Origin: an uncultured Clostridia bacterium
GTDB lineage: Bacteria; Bacillota; Clostridia; Oscillospirales; Oscillospiraceae
Direction of reading: 5' to 3'
Length of the DNA: 35,641 bases
NCBI GenBank assembly: GCA_946186225.1
Contig: CAMHMK010000004.1
Span: 1-35,641 of the forward strand
This document shows positions 1-6,965 of this stretch, piece after piece. Made by a program: the position numbers and the translations under genes. The notes beneath the pieces were generated by a model. That model saw only the letters and a list, made by a program, of their open reading frames with translations. It was not told the origin of the DNA and made no database searches. The stretch's first letter is position 1. Each line of letters opens with the position of its first letter.

Positions 1-89
1 GCATGAGACGGCTTTCCAGCACGATGTGCTGGAAAGGCTGCGCGAAGCGCAGCGAACTTCAATGAACCTTTTCATTGAAGTTTTGTATC
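1..89. repeat. Multi-hairpin dispersed repeat, copy 1
   Basis: An 89-base unit that recurs at 13006-13094 with 81 of 89 positions identical by my alignment. It contains three consecutive hairpins: CTTTCCAGCAC/GTGCTGGAAAG (12-22 and 26-36), CTGCGC/GCGCAG (38-43 and 47-52) and a 12-bp stem AACTTCAATGAA/TTCATTGAAGTT (55-66 and 71-82). It sits just past the stop codon of the convergently oriented SLH gene. The window starts here, so an additional upstream hairpin like the one beside copy 2 could be cut off. Function is unknown; candidates are a mobile REP/MITE-like element, a bidirectional 3' end or a structured RNA. Confidence 0.8.
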
Positions 90-99
90 AGAAAACTGC

Positions 100-2574
100 T
101 CAGGGCTCGCTCGGGTCCGTTGGGTCGGCGGGAGCCGAGGGATCGGGTTCCGGTTCCGGTTCCGGGGCAGGACGACACTGGTCGGCCCGATAGAGGAAGG
201 TCACCACCTGGGCGCGGGTGCAGGTCTCCTTCGGCGCGAAGGTCGTCTTAGTCGTGCCCTGCGTGATCCCGTTTGCAACCGCCCAGAGGACGGCGCTGCG
301 GAAATAATCCTTTTCCCGCACGTCGGTGAAAGGGACCGTGCCGTCCACGACGGGACTGCCCATGGCCCGGTAGAGGAAGCTCACGACCTGGGCGCGGGTG
401 CAGACCTCGTTCGGGCTGAACTTCGTGGCGCTCGTGCCCTTGGTGACGCCCTGCTCCACGGCCCAGAGCACGGCATGGTAGTAATAATCGTGCTTGTCCA
501 CGTCGGTGAAGGGATTCTCCGACGTCTCGGGTGCCGGGCAGCCGGCAGCGCGCCAGAGGAAGCTCACCACCTGGGCGCGGGTGCAGTCGCCGTGGGGCGT
601 GAACAGATAGGGGGATGTCCCCGTGGTGATCCCATGCTCCGCCGCCCAGTTGACCGGCGCTTCGTAATACTTGCCGGGCAGAACGTCCCGGAAGTAGGGC
701 TCATAATCCACAGCCTCCCGGACCGGGATGCTGCAGCCGGGCGCGCCGGGAGCGGTCAGCTCGGCGGGGGTCAGGCCGGTGTTGAGATCGAGCAGCCAGA
801 CCTGGACCGCCAGGGTATGGCCCTCAAGCGCAGAGGTGTCCAGCTCGAACAGCAGCTCCTTGTTCAGAACCGTATCTGCAGGCGTGAAGGGCTTGCTCTC
901 GCGGACAAGCTCACTGCCGTCTGCATTCAGCAGCGGCGCGCCGGTCTGGGCATCCGCCACACGGGCACGGATGCGGTAGCTGTGATCCGGGAAGAGGTTT
1001 TCGCAGTGCAGCCGCGCCAGAAGGGCGGCATCCGTCCGGGCGGACAGATAGCTGCCGCCGGTCCGCGCATTCATCAGGGAGACAGAGATCTTCTCGGGCT
1101 CGTGGAGGCGGAAGCTGACCAGATTCTCGCCGTAGGAAACCTTGTCGCGCTTCACGGTATCCGCGCCGATACAGGTCACGCCGTCGGCGGTGTGCAGCCG
1201 GACCGTCACAGAGGCGTTTTCCCGGATGTAGCCCATCGGGAGGATGTATTCGCCGTAGGCTGCGCCGCGGCGATCGGTTTTGGCGGCTGCCTGGACCGTT
1301 CTGGTCTGGGGTGCAGCGCCGGGATTCGTGTAGGTGATCTCGAGGCTGACGTGATCGAGCAGCGCAGGTGTGCCGTCGACCTTCACGCGCAGGAAGGGAG
1401 GCGGCTCCACAACCGTGGTGAGCAGGGTCGAACTGCTCTCCGGGATCATTGGGTCCATCGTCTGAAGCTCCGGGCCGCGGTGGCAGTTGATGTGGAGGAT
1501 CCAGTACCGCCCGTTGACGCAGCCGAGATAGATCGCCGCGTGGGCGAGGGTGCCCTCGGTGCTGAAGCTGCCGTTCGGGTTGATGGAACCGTGCTTATAG
1601 AAGAAGATCGCGCCGGGGCTGGCAGTGTTCAGCGCCGCGCTGATGCCGGCCTTGGTGGAGACCGTGGAGATCGAGGTATACGGGCTCCAGGAGGCGTTGG
1701 ACAGGGCATTGTAGAGAACGTCGCAGTTGTTATAAGCAACCACCTTGCCGGAGCCCCAATAGCCGTAGGGCAGGGCCAGGCCGCCGAGGGTGTAGGGGAC
1801 CCCGGAAACGCTTCTGGTATGCCAGTAGTTGCCCACGTCCAGCTTGGACCAGCCGAGAACTTCGGGCAGGAAGTTGAAGTAGACATAGTTGGGGACCGAG
1901 ATGCAGACCAGGCCCCGCTGAACGGTATTGCCCTGTACGGTCGTCTGCTGGGCCTTCTTCCAGTCAGCCTGGGTCTCCGTCACGGCGTAGGACCCGCTCT
2001 TGTAGGCGACGCCTGCGCCGAGGGCCTTGCTGCCGTAGGTCACGGTGGAGGGGGAATAGCCCTTATAATAACGGCCGTCCATTCCGCCCGCGGAGCCGAC
2101 GGAAGCCATGTGGACGTAGCTGCCGGTCACGTTCTTCTTTGCCCAGGCGGAGACCGCCTGGGCATAGTTGGTGGGATAGTGGCCGGTGTAGCGCCAGGTG
2201 GACTCATTGAGGCCGTAACCGATCCACTCCTCATAGACGTAATTGGAATACCAGCCGGTCTTGTTCGCGTTGAACAGGAGGCCCAGATCCGCCAGACGCT
2301 GCACCGGGTAGCCGGTGTGCTCCAGGGCCTGGAGCCAGACGCTGTTTTCCATGGCCCAGACGTGCTCGGCAGAATCCGGCGCGCGCATGGCCGGGACCTC
2401 CAACAGGCTGTCATGGTAGGCAGAATCGTCCTCCACATATTCTCCGAACTCGGTCAGATAGGAAACGACCTGCTCCGGCTCTGCCGCTGGCTCCGCATCT
2501 GCCCGTGCGGCGGGAACCATTCCGACCGCAAGCACGGCGATCAGCAGCAGGGCGAGCATTCGACGAACATTCAA
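100..2574 (-). CDS. Secreted NlpC/P60-like protein with three SLH repeats
   Basis: Predicted 824-residue exported surface protein. I chose the TTG at 2574: a GGAG lies 9 nt upstream and the product then opens with MNVRRM followed by a hydrophobic stretch and an Ala-rich cleavage region, a normal signal peptide. An in-frame ATG at 2559 is possible but badly spaced. Around residues 280-365 there is an NNCDVLYNAL segment, then LAHAAIYLG and a second His in LHINCHRG. This pattern resembles the Cys-His-His core of NlpC/P60 peptidases, so cell-wall hydrolysis is a reasonable inference, not proof. A beta-rich middle part follows. From about residue 628, three SLH repeats each contain a TRAQVVSFL-type motif and should bind secondary cell-wall polymer. 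The protein ends in an EPEPEP/Pro-rich tail. The gene is monocistronic, with a consensus promoter upstream. Confidence 0.85.
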   Translation of the reverse strand: MNVRRMLALLLIAVLAVGMVPAARADAEPAAEPEQVVSYLTEFGEYVEDDSAYHDSLLEVPAMRAPDSAEHVWAMENSVWLQALEHTGYPVQRLADLGLLFNANKTGWYSNYVYEEWIGYGLNESTWRYTGHYPTNYAQAVSAWAKKNVTGSYVHMASVGSAGGMDGRYYKGYSPSTVTYGSKALGAGVAYKSGSYAVTETQADWKKAQQTTVQGNTVQRGLVCISVPNYVYFNFLPEVLGWSKLDVGNYWHTRSVSGVPYTLGGLALPYGYWGSGKVVAYNNCDVLYNALSNASWSPYTSISTVSTKAGISAALNTASPGAIFFYKHGSINPNGSFSTEGTLAHAAIYLGCVNGRYWILHINCHRGPELQTMDPMIPESSSTLLTTVVEPPPFLRVKVDGTPALLDHVSLEITYTNPGAAPQTRTVQAAAKTDRRGAAYGEYILPMGYIRENASVTVRLHTADGVTCIGADTVKRDKVSYGENLVSFRLHEPEKISVSLMNARTGGSYLSARTDAALLARLHCENLFPDHSYRIRARVADAQTGAPLLNADGSELVRESKPFTPADTVLNKELLFELDTSALEGHTLAVQVWLLDLNTGLTPAELTAPGAPGCSIPVREAVDYEPYFRDVLPGKYYEAPVNWAAEHGITTGTSPYLFTPHGDCTRAQVVSFLWRAAGCPAPETSENPFTDVDKHDYYYHAVLWAVEQGVTKGTSATKFSPNEVCTRAQVVSFLYRAMGSPVVDGTVPFTDVREKDYFRSAVLWAVANGITQGTTKTTFAPKETCTRAQVVTFLYRADQCRPAPEPEPEPDPSAPADPTDPSEP

Positions 2575-2669
2575 TGTAATACACTCCTCTCTCCCGTCGA
2601 CAAATTGCAGGCGGGTTTCCTTTGCATCCAAACACATAGACGCAATTCGCGCAGGATTTGTTGCAGGGA

Positions 2670-2683
2670 TTGAAATATTTCAA
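2670..2683. promoter_or_regulatory. Perfect 14-bp palindrome at the SLH gene start site
   Basis: TTGAAATATTTCAA is a perfect inverted repeat lying 6 bp downstream of the -10 box, so it would cover the expected transcription start. This is a typical place for a repressor operator. No regulator can be named from the sequence. Confidence 0.45.
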
Positions 2684-2688
2684 AAAAT

Positions 2689-2717
2689 AGTATAACGCAG
2701 TCGAGGGGTGTTGTCAA
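2689..2717 (-). promoter_or_regulatory. Sigma-A promoter of the SLH protein gene
   Basis: On the minus strand, TTGACA (2712-2717), a 17-bp spacer and TATACT (2689-2694). The implied leader is about 108 nt long. It contains a small possible hairpin but no riboswitch that I recognise. Confidence 0.8.
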
Positions 2718-2729
2718 TCTTGGGGAGGA

Positions 2730-2765
2730 AAAAAGCCTCTCTTGCATTCGCAAAAGAGGCTTTTT
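2730..2765 (-). terminator. Terminator after the tRNA cluster
   Basis: An 11-bp stem AAAAAGCCTCT/AGAGGCTTTTT directly follows the CCA end of tRNA-Cys in the minus direction. The A/T runs at the stem base make it usable in either direction. Confidence 0.8.
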
Positions 2766-2766
2766 G

Positions 2767-2841
2767 TGGAGGTGACGGCCAGATTTGAACTGGCGAATCA
2801 GGGTTTTGCAGACCCTTGCCTTACCACTTGGCCACGTCACC
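2767..2841 (-). tRNA. tRNA-Cys (GCA)
   Basis: A cloverleaf can be drawn with acceptor stem GGTGACG/CGTCACC, anticodon loop CTGCAAA and a TTCAAAT T-loop. The 3' CCA is encoded (2767-2769). It is the last of five minus-strand tRNAs and lies next to the terminator. Confidence 0.95.
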
Positions 2842-2846
2842 ATATA

Positions 2847-2876
2847 AAATAAGGAACTGCATCCAGTTCCTTATTT
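2847..2876 (-). terminator. Hairpin between tRNA-Gly and tRNA-Cys
   Basis: A 13-bp perfect stem AAATAAGGAACTG/CAGTTCCTTATTT with a 4-nt loop fills the gap between the two tRNAs. On the minus strand it is followed by ATTTTATAT, a modest U tract. It could be a partial terminator or a processing structure. Confidence 0.5.
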
Positions 2877-2879
2877 GTT

Positions 2880-2955
2880 TGGAGCGGGTGACGAGGCTCG
2901 AACTCGCTACCTCGACCTTGGCAAGGTCGCGCTCTACCAGATGAGCTACACCCGC
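2880..2955 (-). tRNA. tRNA-Gly (GCC)
   Basis: Acceptor stem GCGGGTG/CACCCGC, anticodon loop TTGCCAA, T-loop TTCGAGC and encoded CCA. Fourth in the minus-strand tRNA cluster. Confidence 0.95.
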
Positions 2956-2958
2956 AGA

Positions 2959-3034
<76 letters not shown>

Positions 3035-3043
3035 ATTTGGTTG

Positions 3044-3074
3044 GAAAGAGCCAAGCCAACGGCTTGGCTCTTTC
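3044..3074 (-). terminator. Hairpin between tRNA-Asp and tRNA-Phe
   Basis: A 14-bp perfect stem GAAAGAGCCAAGCC/GGCTTGGCTCTTTC with a 3-nt loop lies between two tRNAs that should share one transcript. There is no strong U tract after it on the minus strand, so it may be a processing or attenuation structure rather than a true terminator. Confidence 0.45.
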
Positions 3075-3076
3075 AT

Positions 3077-3153
3077 TGGCGACCCGGAACAGACTCGAAC
3101 TGTCGACCTCCAGCGTGACAGGCTGGCGTGCTAACCGACTGCACCACCGGGCC
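3077..3153 (-). tRNA. tRNA-Asp (GTC)
   Basis: Acceptor stem GGCCCGG/CCGGGTC with a G-U pair, anticodon loop CTGTCAC, T-loop TTCGAGT and encoded CCA. Second in transcription order. Confidence 0.95.
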
Positions 3154-3161
3154 AAATTCTA

Positions 3162-3237
3162 TGGTGGAAAGTACAGGGCTCGAACCTGTGACCCCTTGCT
3201 TGTAAGGCAAGTGCTCTCCCAGCTGAGCTAACCTTCC
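3162..3237 (-). tRNA. tRNA-Val (TAC)
   Basis: Acceptor stem GGAAGGT/ACTTTCC with a G-U pair, anticodon loop CTTACAA, T-loop TTCGAGC and encoded CCA. It is the promoter-proximal tRNA of the cluster. Confidence 0.95.
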
Positions 3238-3273
3238 GACTCAGTCCGCCGAACTCTCCAGCGGACGAATGTG

Positions 3274-3302
3274 ATTATACAGGACAAAGGCAGTTTTGTC
3301 AA
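3274..3302 (-). promoter_or_regulatory. Consensus promoter of the tRNA cluster
   Basis: On the minus strand, TTGACA (3297-3302), exactly 17 bp and TATAAT (3274-3279): a perfect sigma-A promoter, as expected for stable RNA. A/T-rich DNA upstream could act as an UP element. Confidence 0.9.
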
Positions 3303-3404
3303 GCATTATTTTGGGGTTTTTCAAAAAATCTTTCCGCACCTGCCGGAGGCCTCCGGCGCGGGGCGCTGCGCCGGGTCGGCAAGAGAATCACGGATTTTTC
3401 CCGA

Positions 3405-3433
3405 TTGACTTTCCGCTTCCGCCGTGTTAGAAT
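3405..3433 (+). promoter_or_regulatory. Promoter of the 242-aa membrane protein gene
   Basis: TTGACT (3405-3410), 17 bp, TAGAAT (3428-3433), about 40 bp upstream of the start codon. Confidence 0.7.
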
Positions 3434-3472
3434 GAACCGGAATGGAATCACTATCCCGAAAGGAGCTCCACA

Positions 3473-4201
3473 ATGGCAAACATGGATCTTGAATCCCAAG
3501 TCCGAGAGCAGGTCTTTGCCGACCCGACGCAGGAGAATTACGTCTGCACCGCCGGTCAGGCCAGCCTGAAGCAATATCTCCACAGCGGCAAGCTCGATAA
3601 GGGCTTCGCCGTTCTATCCGACTTTTCCATCTACTGCAAGGGAAAGTGCCTGGTCCAGAAAAAGGGCGAATCCCCCCGCAAGCGGCTGGTGGAATACCGG
3701 ATCGACGTGCCGGACATCGCCGGCGTCAAGTATGTCCGCCGCAACCCGAGCTGGCTGCTCAGCCTCTGTTATTTCTTCCTGATCCTGGCCCCCGTGGTCC
3801 TGATCCTGGAGCTGCTGACCCATTTCAGCGAAAGCACCTCCCTGACGCCGATCATCGACGTGGTGGTCTGCCTGCTGCTCTCGGCCTGCTTTGGTCTGAT
3901 CTATCTGCTGCACCGGAAGAACTATCTGCAGATCACCTACTCCCGCGGCGCCATCAGCCTGAATGCGAACGACCTCCCCGACACGGAGGAACGGCTCTTT
4001 GTCAAGAACCTCCGCGCCCTGCTTTCCGCCTGGGACGCCTATGTGGAACAGCAGAACTACCAGAGCACCTATAACCAGGCCTATGATCAGGCCTATTCCC
4101 AGGGCTATCAGTCCGGCTACAACCAGGCCTACGCCCCCGGATACGTCCAGGGCTACAATTCCGGCTACGCCCAGTCTCAGCAGAACGAGAACCGCCAATA
4201 A
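3473..4201 (+). CDS. Membrane protein with Tyr/Gln/Gly repeat tail, function unknown
   Basis: A 242-residue protein that I do not recognise. The ATG follows AAAGGAG by 7 nt. Residues 1-90 look cytosolic, mixed alpha/beta and basic. Two hydrophobic segments follow (about 94-116 and 124-146), then a charged region. The last 45 residues are a low-complexity tail with a roughly four-residue period of Tyr (YNQAY, YDQAY, YSQGY, YQSGY and similar). Such tails can be disordered or form assembly contacts, but no role is claimed. The gene stands alone between the divergent tRNA cluster and htpG, with its own promoter and a strong terminator. Confidence 0.85.
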   Translation: MANMDLESQVREQVFADPTQENYVCTAGQASLKQYLHSGKLDKGFAVLSDFSIYCKGKCLVQKKGESPRKRLVEYRIDVPDIAGVKYVRRNPSWLLSLCYFFLILAPVVLILELLTHFSESTSLTPIIDVVVCLLLSACFGLIYLLHRKNYLQITYSRGAISLNANDLPDTEERLFVKNLRALLSAWDAYVEQQNYQSTYNQAYDQAYSQGYQSGYNQAYAPGYVQGYNSGYAQSQQNENRQ

Positions 4202-4213
4202 GCCCCGGCCCTG

Positions 4214-4250
4214 AACGCGCCGCTCCGTCCGTCGACGGGGCGGCGCGTTT
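4214..4250 (+). terminator. Terminator after the repeat-tail protein gene
   Basis: A 16-bp stem (4214-4229 with 4234-4249) containing one G-U pair starts 12 nt past the stop codon. A short T run follows. Confidence 0.75.
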
Positions 4251-4308
4251 CGCCGTACGTACAGCAGGGGCAAATGGTAAACAGATTGTGAATAATTGGA
4301 AATGATGC

Positions 4309-4336
4309 TTGCTTTTTGCGTTTCGCCTGCTATAAT
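4309..4336 (+). promoter_or_regulatory. htpG promoter
   Basis: TTGCTT (4309-4314), 16 bp, TATAAT (4331-4336). The CIRCE operator begins 4 bp after the -10 box, covering the expected start site. Confidence 0.8.
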
Positions 4337-4340
4337 AGCA

Positions 4341-4367
4341 TTAGCACTCTGATAGATTGAGTGCCAA
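4341..4367 (+). promoter_or_regulatory. CIRCE operator (HrcA binding site)
   Basis: TTAGCACTC, a 9-bp spacer, GAGTGCCAA: the CIRCE inverted repeat with one mismatch in the right arm relative to the usual GAGTGCTAA. It lies between the -10 box and the htpG start, the normal position for HrcA repression. HrcA control is inferred from the family; hrcA is not in this window. Confidence 0.9.
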
Positions 4368-4392
4368 AACTGACGAAAAAGAGTGAATGACG

Positions 4393-6303
4393 ATGGCAAA
4401 GAAACAGTTCAAGGCGGAATCCAAGCGACTGCTGGATTTGATGATCAATTCAATCTATACCCATCAGGAAATCTTCCTGCGTGAGCTTATCTCCAACGCC
4501 AGCGATGCAATCGACAAGCTGGCCTATCTTGCGCTCACCGACCAGAAGGTCGGCATGAACCGCGAGGATTTTGCAATCGACATCCGGGTGGACAAGAAGC
4601 TCGGCCTGCTGACCGTCTCGGACAACGGCATCGGCATGAGCCAGGAGGAGATGGAGCAGAATCTTGGCACCATCGCCAAGAGCGGCTCCTACCAGTTCAA
4701 GAAGGAGCTGGACAAGGACCAGACCGACGTGGACATCATCGGCCAGTTCGGCGTGGGCTTCTACTCGGCCTTCATGGTGGCTGACACCGTGACCGTTCTG
4801 TCCAGAAAATACGGCGAGGACGAGGCGCACATGTGGCAATCCTCCGGCACCGACGGCTACACCGTCACTCCCTGCGAGAAGACCACCGTGGGCACCGACG
4901 TGATTCTGAAGCTCAAGGCCGACACCGACGACGAGAAGTATTCCCGCTTCCTGGAGCAGTTCGAGCTGCAGAACCTGGTGAAGAAATACTCCGACTACAT
5001 CCGCTACCCCATCCGCATGGAGATGGAGAAATCCCGCCGCAAGCCCACGCCCGAGGGCGAGGAGGAAGACAAGGACAAGGCCCCCGAATACGAGACCTAC
5101 ACCGAGATCGAGACTCTGAACTCCATGGTCCCCGTCTGGCAGAAGCCCAAGAAGGACGTGACCGACGAGGAATACGAGCGCTTCTACCGCGACAAGTTCT
5201 ACGACTTTGAGAAGCCCCTGGCCCACATCGCGATCAGCGTAGAGGGCGCGGTGACCTACAAGGCCCTGCTCTATATCCCGGCCAAAGCCCCCTATGACTT
5301 CTACACCAAGGACTTCAAGAAGGGCCTGCAGCTCTACTCCTCCGGCGTGATGATCATGGACCGCTGCGAGGATCTGATCCCCGACCACTTCCGCTTCGTC
5401 CGCGGCGTGGTGGACACCGCCGATCTGAGTCTGAACATCAGCCGTGAGATGCTCCAGCACAACCGCCAGCTGACCATCATCTCCAACAACCTGGAAAAGA
5501 AGATCAAGGCCGAGCTGCTGGAGATGCAGAAGGACAGACGGAAAGACTATGAAACCTTCTTCGCCGCCTTCGGCCGGCAGATCAAGTTCGGCATCGCCTC
5601 CGACTACGGCATGCACAAGGACCTGCTCCAGGATCTTCTGCTGTTCTACTCCGCCAAGGAGAAGAAGCAGATCACGCTGAAGGAATACGTGGACGCAATG
5701 CCCGAGGCCCAGAAGCATATCTACTACGCCGCCGGCGAGTCCGTGGGCCGGCTGGAGCAGCTGCCCCAGTACCAGCGTCTGTCCGACAAGGGCTTCGACG
5801 TGCTGTTTATGACCGAGGACGTGGACGAGTTCATCCCCCGCACCCTGATGACCTACGCCGAGAAGGACTTCCGCAATCTGGCCACCGACGATCTGGACCT
5901 GTCCAGCGACGAGGAGAAGAAGGCCGCCGAGGCGGCTGCCGCCGAATGGAAGGACGGACTGGAATTCCTCAAGACCAGTCTCGACGGCAGGATCGTCCGC
6001 GCGGAGGTCTCTCCCGATCTGGGCTCCCATCCGGTCTGCCTGATCCCCGAGGGCGGGATGAGCTTCGAGATGGAGAAGTACTTCCAGCGGGTCAACCCCG
6101 AGATGGCCATGAAGGTGGACAAGGTCCTGCAGATCAACCCCGAGCACCCGGTGCTGAAAAAGCTCCGGACCCTGATCACCGAGGACCCCGACCAGGCCAA
6201 GCGCTACGCCCAAATCCTCTACGCCCAGGCCCTGATCCTGGCTGACCTCCCCATCGAGGACGCCAGCGCCTACACAGACCTGATCTGCGGCATGATGGCA
6301 TAA
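4393..6303 (+). CDS. htpG: Molecular chaperone HtpG (Hsp90)
   Basis: A 636-residue cytosolic ATP-dependent Hsp90 chaperone, full length for the bacterial family. I chose the ATG at 4393 because the product then begins MAKKQFKAESKRLLD, matching the Bacillus HtpG start, and the purine-rich RBS is better spaced than for the ATG at 4387. The GHKL ATPase region shows ELISNASDAIDKL, DNGIGM and GQFGVGFYS. The middle domain holds the conserved FVRGVVD and LNISREMLQ segments, and a dimerisation domain makes up the C-terminus. The gene is monocistronic, between a CIRCE-controlled promoter and a strong terminator, so heat-shock control by HrcA is likely. Confidence 0.98.
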   Translation: MAKKQFKAESKRLLDLMINSIYTHQEIFLRELISNASDAIDKLAYLALTDQKVGMNREDFAIDIRVDKKLGLLTVSDNGIGMSQEEMEQNLGTIAKSGSYQFKKELDKDQTDVDIIGQFGVGFYSAFMVADTVTVLSRKYGEDEAHMWQSSGTDGYTVTPCEKTTVGTDVILKLKADTDDEKYSRFLEQFELQNLVKKYSDYIRYPIRMEMEKSRRKPTPEGEEEDKDKAPEYETYTEIETLNSMVPVWQKPKKDVTDEEYERFYRDKFYDFEKPLAHIAISVEGAVTYKALLYIPAKAPYDFYTKDFKKGLQLYSSGVMIMDRCEDLIPDHFRFVRGVVDTADLSLNISREMLQHNRQLTIISNNLEKKIKAELLEMQKDRRKDYETFFAAFGRQIKFGIASDYGMHKDLLQDLLLFYSAKEKKQITLKEYVDAMPEAQKHIYYAAGESVGRLEQLPQYQRLSDKGFDVLFMTEDVDEFIPRTLMTYAEKDFRNLATDDLDLSSDEEKKAAEAAAAEWKDGLEFLKTSLDGRIVRAEVSPDLGSHPVCLIPEGGMSFEMEKYFQRVNPEMAMKVDKVLQINPEHPVLKKLRTLITEDPDQAKRYAQILYAQALILADLPIEDASAYTDLICGMMA

Positions 6304-6328
6304 CCAAGCGGCTGCGCCGCGCAAAGAA

Positions 6329-6391
6329 CCGCCCGGCGGGCGGTGGGAAGCTCTCTTCTCACCGTCCGCCGGGCGGATTTGTTTGTTTTGT
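6329..6391 (+). terminator. Terminator between htpG and the convergent lipoprotein gene
   Basis: A 22-bp stem (6329-6350 with 6355-6376) has only G-U deviations when read on the plus strand and is followed by ATTTGTTTGTTTTG. The G-U pairs and the T-rich tail point to plus-strand use for htpG. It may also stop the convergent minus-strand operon. Confidence 0.9.
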
Positions 6392-6407
6392 CCTCTTGAT
6401 ATAAGTA

Positions 6408-6965
6408 TCACTTCCCCTGCAGGAAGCTCGTAAAGGCCGCCTTGACGGCGTCGTTGTCGTCAGAGATCAGCAGGACGGCGAAGGCGCCGGAGGTGAAGAC
6501 CTGGCCGTCTTCGATCTTCTCGCTCTGGGTCGGGTCGTAGGTGGCGTAGAGGCTGGCGCGCTGCTTCAGATGGGCCTTGAGACTGGCCTCGGCAGCGACC
6601 ACGTCGGCTTCGTCCCTGACCCGGATGACAGCAATCTCGTCGGCGTTGCCCGCGCCGTCGGCGGCGTAGGCCAGGAAATACTGGTCGACCTTCTCATAGT
6701 CCAGATCCGAAAGATAGGCGAAGTCCGCGGCTGCGCTCTCGTCCACACTGGAGACGTAGCTCATCTCCCGGAAGGCAGCTGCGCCGAGCATGGCGCGGCT
6801 GAGATCATACATGCTGAGTTCCGCTTCCGGCGCGGCCGTGGTCTCAGGCGTCGCGTCGGTCCCCGGTGCGGCGGTGGTCTCTGCCGTCTGGGGGGTTCCG
6901 CTGCAGGCGCACAGACCCAGGCAGAGCAGAACGGCCAGCAGAAGGGCTATCGTCTGTTTCATCAT
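6408..6965 (-). CDS. Lipoprotein, DUF4358-like
   Basis: A 185-residue predicted lipoprotein. The signal peptide ends in the lipobox LCAC with Cys21 as the lipidated residue, followed by a Thr/Ala/Pro linker to about residue 48. The rest (YDLSRAMLGAAAF to the C-terminus) resembles DUF4358 domains of clostridial lipoproteins by pattern; I could not check this by search. The ATG overlaps the end of the upstream transglutaminase-like gene by 4 nt, and its RBS (GGAGG) lies inside that gene, so the two are translationally coupled and probably act together at the cell surface. Function unknown. Confidence 0.9.
   Translation of the reverse strand: MMKQTIALLLAVLLCLGLCACSGTPQTAETTAAPGTDATPETTAAPEAELSMYDLSRAMLGAAAFREMSYVSSVDESAAADFAYLSDLDYEKVDQYFLAYAADGAGNADEIAVIRVRDEADVVAAEASLKAHLKQRASLYATYDPTQSEKIEDGQVFTSGAFAVLLISDDNDAVKAAFTSFLQGK

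Noticed and set aside
475..2673. A 732-codon open frame on the plus strand
   Set aside because: Antisense shadow of the SLH protein gene and its promoter.
2575..2688. Cyclic-di-GMP riboswitch in the SLH gene leader
   Set aside because: A GATGCAAAGG stretch looked suggestive, but the rest of the class I core is missing.
4450..6411. A 653-codon open frame on the minus strand
   Set aside because: Antisense shadow of htpG with repetitive Leu/Val/Gly/His composition.
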